A DNA stretch of 9,044 bases, taken from the NCBI GenBank assembly GCA_003641555.1, contig QNAT01000028.1, forward strand, positions 1 to 9,044, written 5' to 3'. Below the pieces are notes generated by a model. It made no database searches. It worked only from the letters and a program-made list of their open reading frames with translations, and was not told the DNA's origin. Below are positions 6,673-9,044 of the stretch, one piece after another; positions within the stretch are counted from its first letter, which is position 1; every line of letters begins with the position of its first letter. The stretch is from Thermotoga sp. (GTDB lineage Bacteria; Thermotogota; Thermotogae; B3-G13). The position numbers were made by a program, and so were the translations under genes.

Positions 6673-6888
6673 ATGAGGATACTGATCGTTGGGGTAATAG
6701 GTGCTGCAGCACTCTTTTATCTTGCGATAAAATTTTTTCCGATAAAGGCTACATACATCTATATATTATGGGGCATTGGATTAGGAGTTTATTTACTCTT
6801 TTTGCTCTCTGGATGGTTTGTACTTCTTTTAATAGATGTGATATTGCTCGTTGCATTTGCTTTTTTTACGAAAGTAACAACGGGATAA
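6673..6888 (+). CDS. Small integral membrane protein of unknown function (71 aa)
   Basis: I do not recognise a family. The 71-residue product is almost entirely hydrophobic, with three candidate membrane segments: about 3-20 (ILIVGVIGAAALFYLAIK), 28-45 (YIYILWGIGLGVYLLFLL) and 48-66. The ends are short and a few lysines lie in the first loop and near the C-terminus. No catalytic or metal-binding motif is visible. The ATG is preceded by GTGAGGAGAG, a good but closely spaced ribosome site. It is the first plus-strand gene after the divergent promoters and stands apart from the next gene by 201 nt, so it may be a single-gene unit. Confidence 0.6.
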   Translation: MRILIVGVIGAAALFYLAIKFFPIKATYIYILWGIGLGVYLLFLLSGWFVLLLIDVILLVAFAFFTKVTTG

Positions 6889-6995
6889 AAGACAATTAGG
6901 TATTGCGAAACAGAGGTATTTGAAAACAAAATGTTAAGATAAGATTGTTTCAAAAAATCGGAGGAATAGATCTTCAGAGCTGTTCTTACAAGTAC

Positions 6996-7041
6996 GATAC
7001 GGATTTATAGGTTTGATAAATACCGTGTTTAGAGATTTTTT
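6996..7041 (+). terminator. Hairpin with downstream T-run: possible terminator or leader structure
   Basis: GATACGGATTTAT (6996-7008) pairs with ATAAATACCGTGTT (7016-7029), with one bulged A at 7022, two G-U pairs near the base and the 7-nt loop AGGTTTG. A run of six T (7036-7041) follows after another six bases. The stem is long but AT-rich and the T-run is not directly adjacent, so it is a weak intrinsic terminator at best. It would end the transcript of the small membrane protein, or act as a leader structure for the next gene. Confidence 0.4.
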
Positions 7042-7075
7042 GAATTTTACAATAGCCTATAAAAGGTGGAAAAAT

Positions 7076-7083
7076 GGAGGTGA
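7076..7083 (+). promoter_or_regulatory. Strong ribosome binding site of the SHOCT-like gene
   Basis: GGAGGTGA is complementary to the 3' end of 16S rRNA over all eight bases and lies 6 nt before the ATG at 7090. It is the best Shine-Dalgarno sequence in the window and suggests efficient translation. Confidence 0.8.
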
Positions 7084-7089
7084 AATGTA

Positions 7090-7455
7090 ATGAACGATGA
7101 AGAATTGATGAAGATCTTGAAGATGGTAGAAGGTCATGAGATCTCAGCAAAAGAAGGTTTAGGGCTTATTCGTTCTCTTGAGACCCCGGAGAAGGAGACA
7201 GAAAATATCAAAAAAGTCTTGAAAATAAAAGTATTCGACAAGGGAAAGTCTCAACAGGTTGTTAATATAAGAATACCTATTAAATTAGCAGGAGAGGCAT
7301 TCAAATTCATCCCAAAGGATACACTGGATGAGATGGATAAAGCCGGGGTAAATACCAGGGAACTCCTGAAATTACTGGGTTCCTCTGATATTCCTAATCT
7401 GGTTAACTTCGATACAGATGAAATTCGTGTTGAGGTTGGAGTGGAAACTACTTGA
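7090..7455 (+). CDS. SHOCT-like domain protein (121 aa), similar to the ends of YvlB/LiaX-type proteins
   Basis: The first about 32 residues (NDEELMKILKMVEGHEISAKEG and on) form two short helices typical of SHOCT-like domains, often written as EERxKILxMVxEGKIT with a following helix. A charged linker (31-42) leads to KVLKIKVFDKGKSQQVVNIRIPIKLA (42-67), a beta pattern with the VNIRIP motif seen in small bacterial SHOCT-like proteins related to YvlB/LiaX. An amphipathic region rich in Asp, Leu and Lys (76-97) and a last strand pair (EIRVEVGVE) complete it. No membrane segment or signal peptide is present, so it should be cytoplasmic. Relatives are tied to cell-envelope stress or transcription control, but the function here is not known. 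It stands 73 nt before the DUF89 gene. Confidence 0.75.
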   Translation: MNDEELMKILKMVEGHEISAKEGLGLIRSLETPEKETENIKKVLKIKVFDKGKSQQVVNIRIPIKLAGEAFKFIPKDTLDEMDKAGVNTRELLKLLGSSDIPNLVNFDTDEIRVEVGVETT

Positions 7456-7528
7456 GGATTCTACAATATAATCATTTTAATCCTTGTGTCTCTCTGATAA
7501 ATAAAAATAGAATGGAGGAGTAGCCTAA

Positions 7529-8377
7529 GTGAAAACTTTTCTCGATTGCATTCCTTGCTTTTTTACCCAGGCTCTCAGAACTGCAAGAACTGTTACTGAC
7601 GATGAAAAGGTGATAAAAAGAGTCCTGGATGAATTAGGGACTATGATAAAAGATATATCTCTCGATAGTTCTCCTCCAGAAACTGGCAGAGTGGTATATC
7701 ATTTGATCAGTGAGATCACTGGTGAAAGAGATCCTTACCAAGAAGTTAAGAAGAATCATATTGATAAGGCATTGAGTTTATATGATTCTTTGAAAGAACT
7801 CGTTAAAAAATCAAATGATAATCTGTTGACTGCCGTAAAATTTGCAATAGTGGGTAACATAATAGACCTTGGTGCCGTTAGAGAATTCGATATTGAGGGT
7901 GAAATAAATGGGATTTCCGAAAGCGAATTTGCCATAAGCGATTATGTGAAGTTCAAAAAATGCCTTGAAGACGCCGATGACATCTTGTATTTAGGAGATA
8001 ACGCAGGGGAAAGCGTTTTTGATAAAATACTCATAGAAGAGATGAAAAAACCAACAAAATATGTGGTTAGAGATGCTCCCATAATAAATGATGTGACGTA
8101 TGAAGATGCTGTCAGGTCAGGAATAGATGAGGTAGCTGCTATCATATCCTCGGGTAGTGATGCACCTGGAGTAGTTCTCGATCTCTGCAGTGATGATTTC
8201 AAAAAAACATTTCGAGACGCGAAGTTCATCATAAGCAAAGGACAGGGAAACTACGAAGCTCTTTCTGAAGAGAAATACCCCATCTTCTTTCTATTAAGGG
8301 CGAAGTGCCCTGTTATAGCCAGGGACCTTGGTGTAACCGTAGGTGATATCGTGTTGAAGGGAGTGAATATACAATGA
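7529..8377 (+). CDS. DUF89/ARMT1-like metal-dependent phosphatase family protein
   Basis: DUF89 proteins are metal-dependent phosphatases proposed to remove damaged or side-product phosphometabolites. The prokaryotic subgroup with an N-terminal CxxC has no settled substrate. The 282 residues show that CxxC (C7 and C10 in DCIPCF), GNIIDLG (109-115), the metal site LGDNAGE (155-161, with D157 and N158), RDAPIINDVTYEDA (181-194, with D188 as likely third ligand), SGSDAPG (208-214) and SKGQGNYEAL (236-245). All family core residues that I can check are intact. The GTG start has GGAGGAG 8 nt upstream. The stop overlaps the ATG of the radical SAM gene by 4 nt, so the two are probably translated together. 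A TATAAT at 7467-7472 in the upstream gap lacks a -35 partner, so read-through from the SHOCT-like gene is also possible. Confidence 0.92.
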   Translation: MKTFLDCIPCFFTQALRTARTVTDDEKVIKRVLDELGTMIKDISLDSSPPETGRVVYHLISEITGERDPYQEVKKNHIDKALSLYDSLKELVKKSNDNLLTAVKFAIVGNIIDLGAVREFDIEGEINGISESEFAISDYVKFKKCLEDADDILYLGDNAGESVFDKILIEEMKKPTKYVVRDAPIINDVTYEDAVRSGIDEVAAIISSGSDAPGVVLDLCSDDFKKTFRDAKFIISKGQGNYEALSEEKYPIFFLLRAKCPVIARDLGVTVGDIVLKGVNIQ

Positions 8378-9044
8378 TAGGTTTTGGCCCTGTTCCATCC
8401 AGACGATTAGGCCGTAGTTTAGGGATAAACAATATACCAGCGAAAGTATGCAGCTATTCTTGTGTTTATTGTCAATTGGGAAAGACGATAAAGGTAAGTG
8501 TAGAAAGACAAAATTTTTATCCCTGTGATTTTGTTTTCGAGCAGATAAGGAGAAAAGTTAAAGAAGTCGAAGAAAAAAGAGAGCATATAGATTATCTAAC
8601 ATTCGTTCCCGATGGGGAACCTACCTTAGATGTGAATCTTGGTAAAGAAATCGACTTATTAAAGAGCTTGGGAACAAAGATAGCCGTCATAACCAATGGT
8701 TCACTAATATATAGGGATGATGTCAAAAATGACCTGGCAAAGGCCGATTTAGTTTCACTAAAAGTCGATGCAGTTACGGAAGATATATGGGATAGAATCG
8801 ATAGACCCGACAAAGCATTGAAGCTCGAAGAGATCAAGGAAGGTATGTTAAAGTTTACCAGAATGTTTAAGAAAATACTGATTACGGAAACTATGTTCAC
8901 AGCAGGACTCAATGATGATGAAGAAGAGATCAAGAATATAGCAGAATTCTTAGGTGAACTGAATCCAGCCAGAGTATATATCGCTACGCCTACGAGGCCA
9001 CCTGCTGAGGATTGGGTTAAGCCTATCGATGAGCGATCAGCCAA
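8374..9044 (+). CDS. Radical SAM protein, COG0731-like, 3' end outside window
   Basis: The 223 visible residues begin with FGPVPSRRLGRSLGIN (4-19) and the radical SAM cluster motif CSYSCVYC (C26, C30, C33: CX3CX2C), which binds the 4Fe-4S cluster and S-adenosylmethionine. Further family features are FVPDGEPTLD (78-86), the SAM-binding GEPTL strand, ITNGSL (106-111) and SLKVDA (128-133). This N-terminal pattern is that of the COG0731 group, which includes TYW1-type wyosine enzymes but also many bacterial proteins of unknown reaction. The tRNA role of TYW1 should not be assumed here. The gene starts inside the DUF89 stop codon (ATGA overlap) and no separate ribosome site is strong, which fits coupling. 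The frame stays open to the window edge. Confidence 0.9.
   Translation, partial: MIGFGPVPSRRLGRSLGINNIPAKVCSYSCVYCQLGKTIKVSVERQNFYPCDFVFEQIRRKVKEVEEKREHIDYLTFVPDGEPTLDVNLGKEIDLLKSLGTKIAVITNGSLIYRDDVKNDLAKADLVSLKVDAVTEDIWDRIDRPDKALKLEEIKEGMLKFTRMFKKILITETMFTAGLNDDEEEIKNIAEFLGELNPARVYIATPTRPPAEDWVKPIDERSA

Larger units (their letters stand above)
6889..7089 (+). other. Noncoding gap before the SHOCT-like gene
   Basis: No convincing gene was found in these 201 nt. The gap contains a bulged hairpin followed by a T-run (listed separately), -10-like boxes TACAAT (7048-7053) and TATAAA (7058-7063) without good -35 partners, and two ribosome-site-like runs close to the next gene. An isolated CGGAGGAATAG near 6959-6969 looks like a ribosome site but no start codon follows at a useful distance. 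Confidence 0.5.

Noticed and set aside
7467..7472. A perfect TATAAT between the SHOCT-like and DUF89 genes
   Set aside because: No acceptable -35 box lies 16-18 nt upstream (the sequence there is GAAACT), so a promoter is not supported by sequence alone.
7454..7485. AGGATT/AATCCT inverted repeat after the SHOCT-like gene as a terminator
   Set aside because: Only six base pairs with an 18-nt loop, and it is followed by TGTGTCTCTC rather than a T-run.
8592..9044. A 150-codon open frame on the minus strand at the right edge
   Set aside because: It is antisense to the radical SAM gene, which has clear family motifs throughout; the shadow frame is serine-rich and has no motif.

Overview
The window is a compact, AT-rich stretch of bacterial chromosome. 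Bacterial identity rests on peptidoglycan synthesis (murF), the bacterial-type ribosomal protein bL9 and mnmA. Arginine is mostly AGA/AGG and isoleucine is often ATA, a bias common in thermophiles and in several uncultured anaerobic lineages. The phylum cannot be fixed from sequence alone. There are no tRNA or rRNA genes, mobile elements, CRISPR arrays or phage genes, so this looks like core genome rather than an island.

Left arm (6515 down to 1, minus strand): eight genes in one direction: rplI, a 50-residue zinc ribbon, an RNase Z-like metallo-beta-lactamase protein, a short NfeD protein, a stomatin/SPFH protein, a phosphohexomutase, mnmA and a murF cut by the window edge. Gaps are 7 to 17 nt or 4-nt overlaps, except for 107 nt before mnmA. 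The set mixes translation (bL9, tRNA 2-thiolation, possibly tRNA 3'-end processing), membrane organisation (NfeD plus stomatin) and sugar phosphate or cell-wall supply (phosphohexomutase, MurF). Several starts are TTG or GTG with good Shine-Dalgarno sequences.

Middle (6516-6672): a divergent intergenic region with two head-to-head sigma-70-type promoters whose -35 boxes lie 6 nt apart, one firing left into rplI and one right.

Right arm (6673 to 9044, plus strand): a 71-residue membrane protein, then a 201-nt gap holding a bulged hairpin followed by a T-run. Next come a 121-residue protein with a SHOCT-like N-terminus, a DUF89/ARMT1-like protein and a radical SAM protein cut by the right edge. 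The last two overlap by 4 nt (ATGA) and probably form a translationally coupled pair.

Nothing here is plainly a new defence or mobile system. The points most worth a second look are the DUF89-radical SAM pair, the RNase Z-like protein without the usual N-terminal motif, the three-cysteine MnmA, the small zinc ribbon behind rplI, and the hairpin and mini-ORF before the SHOCT-like gene.
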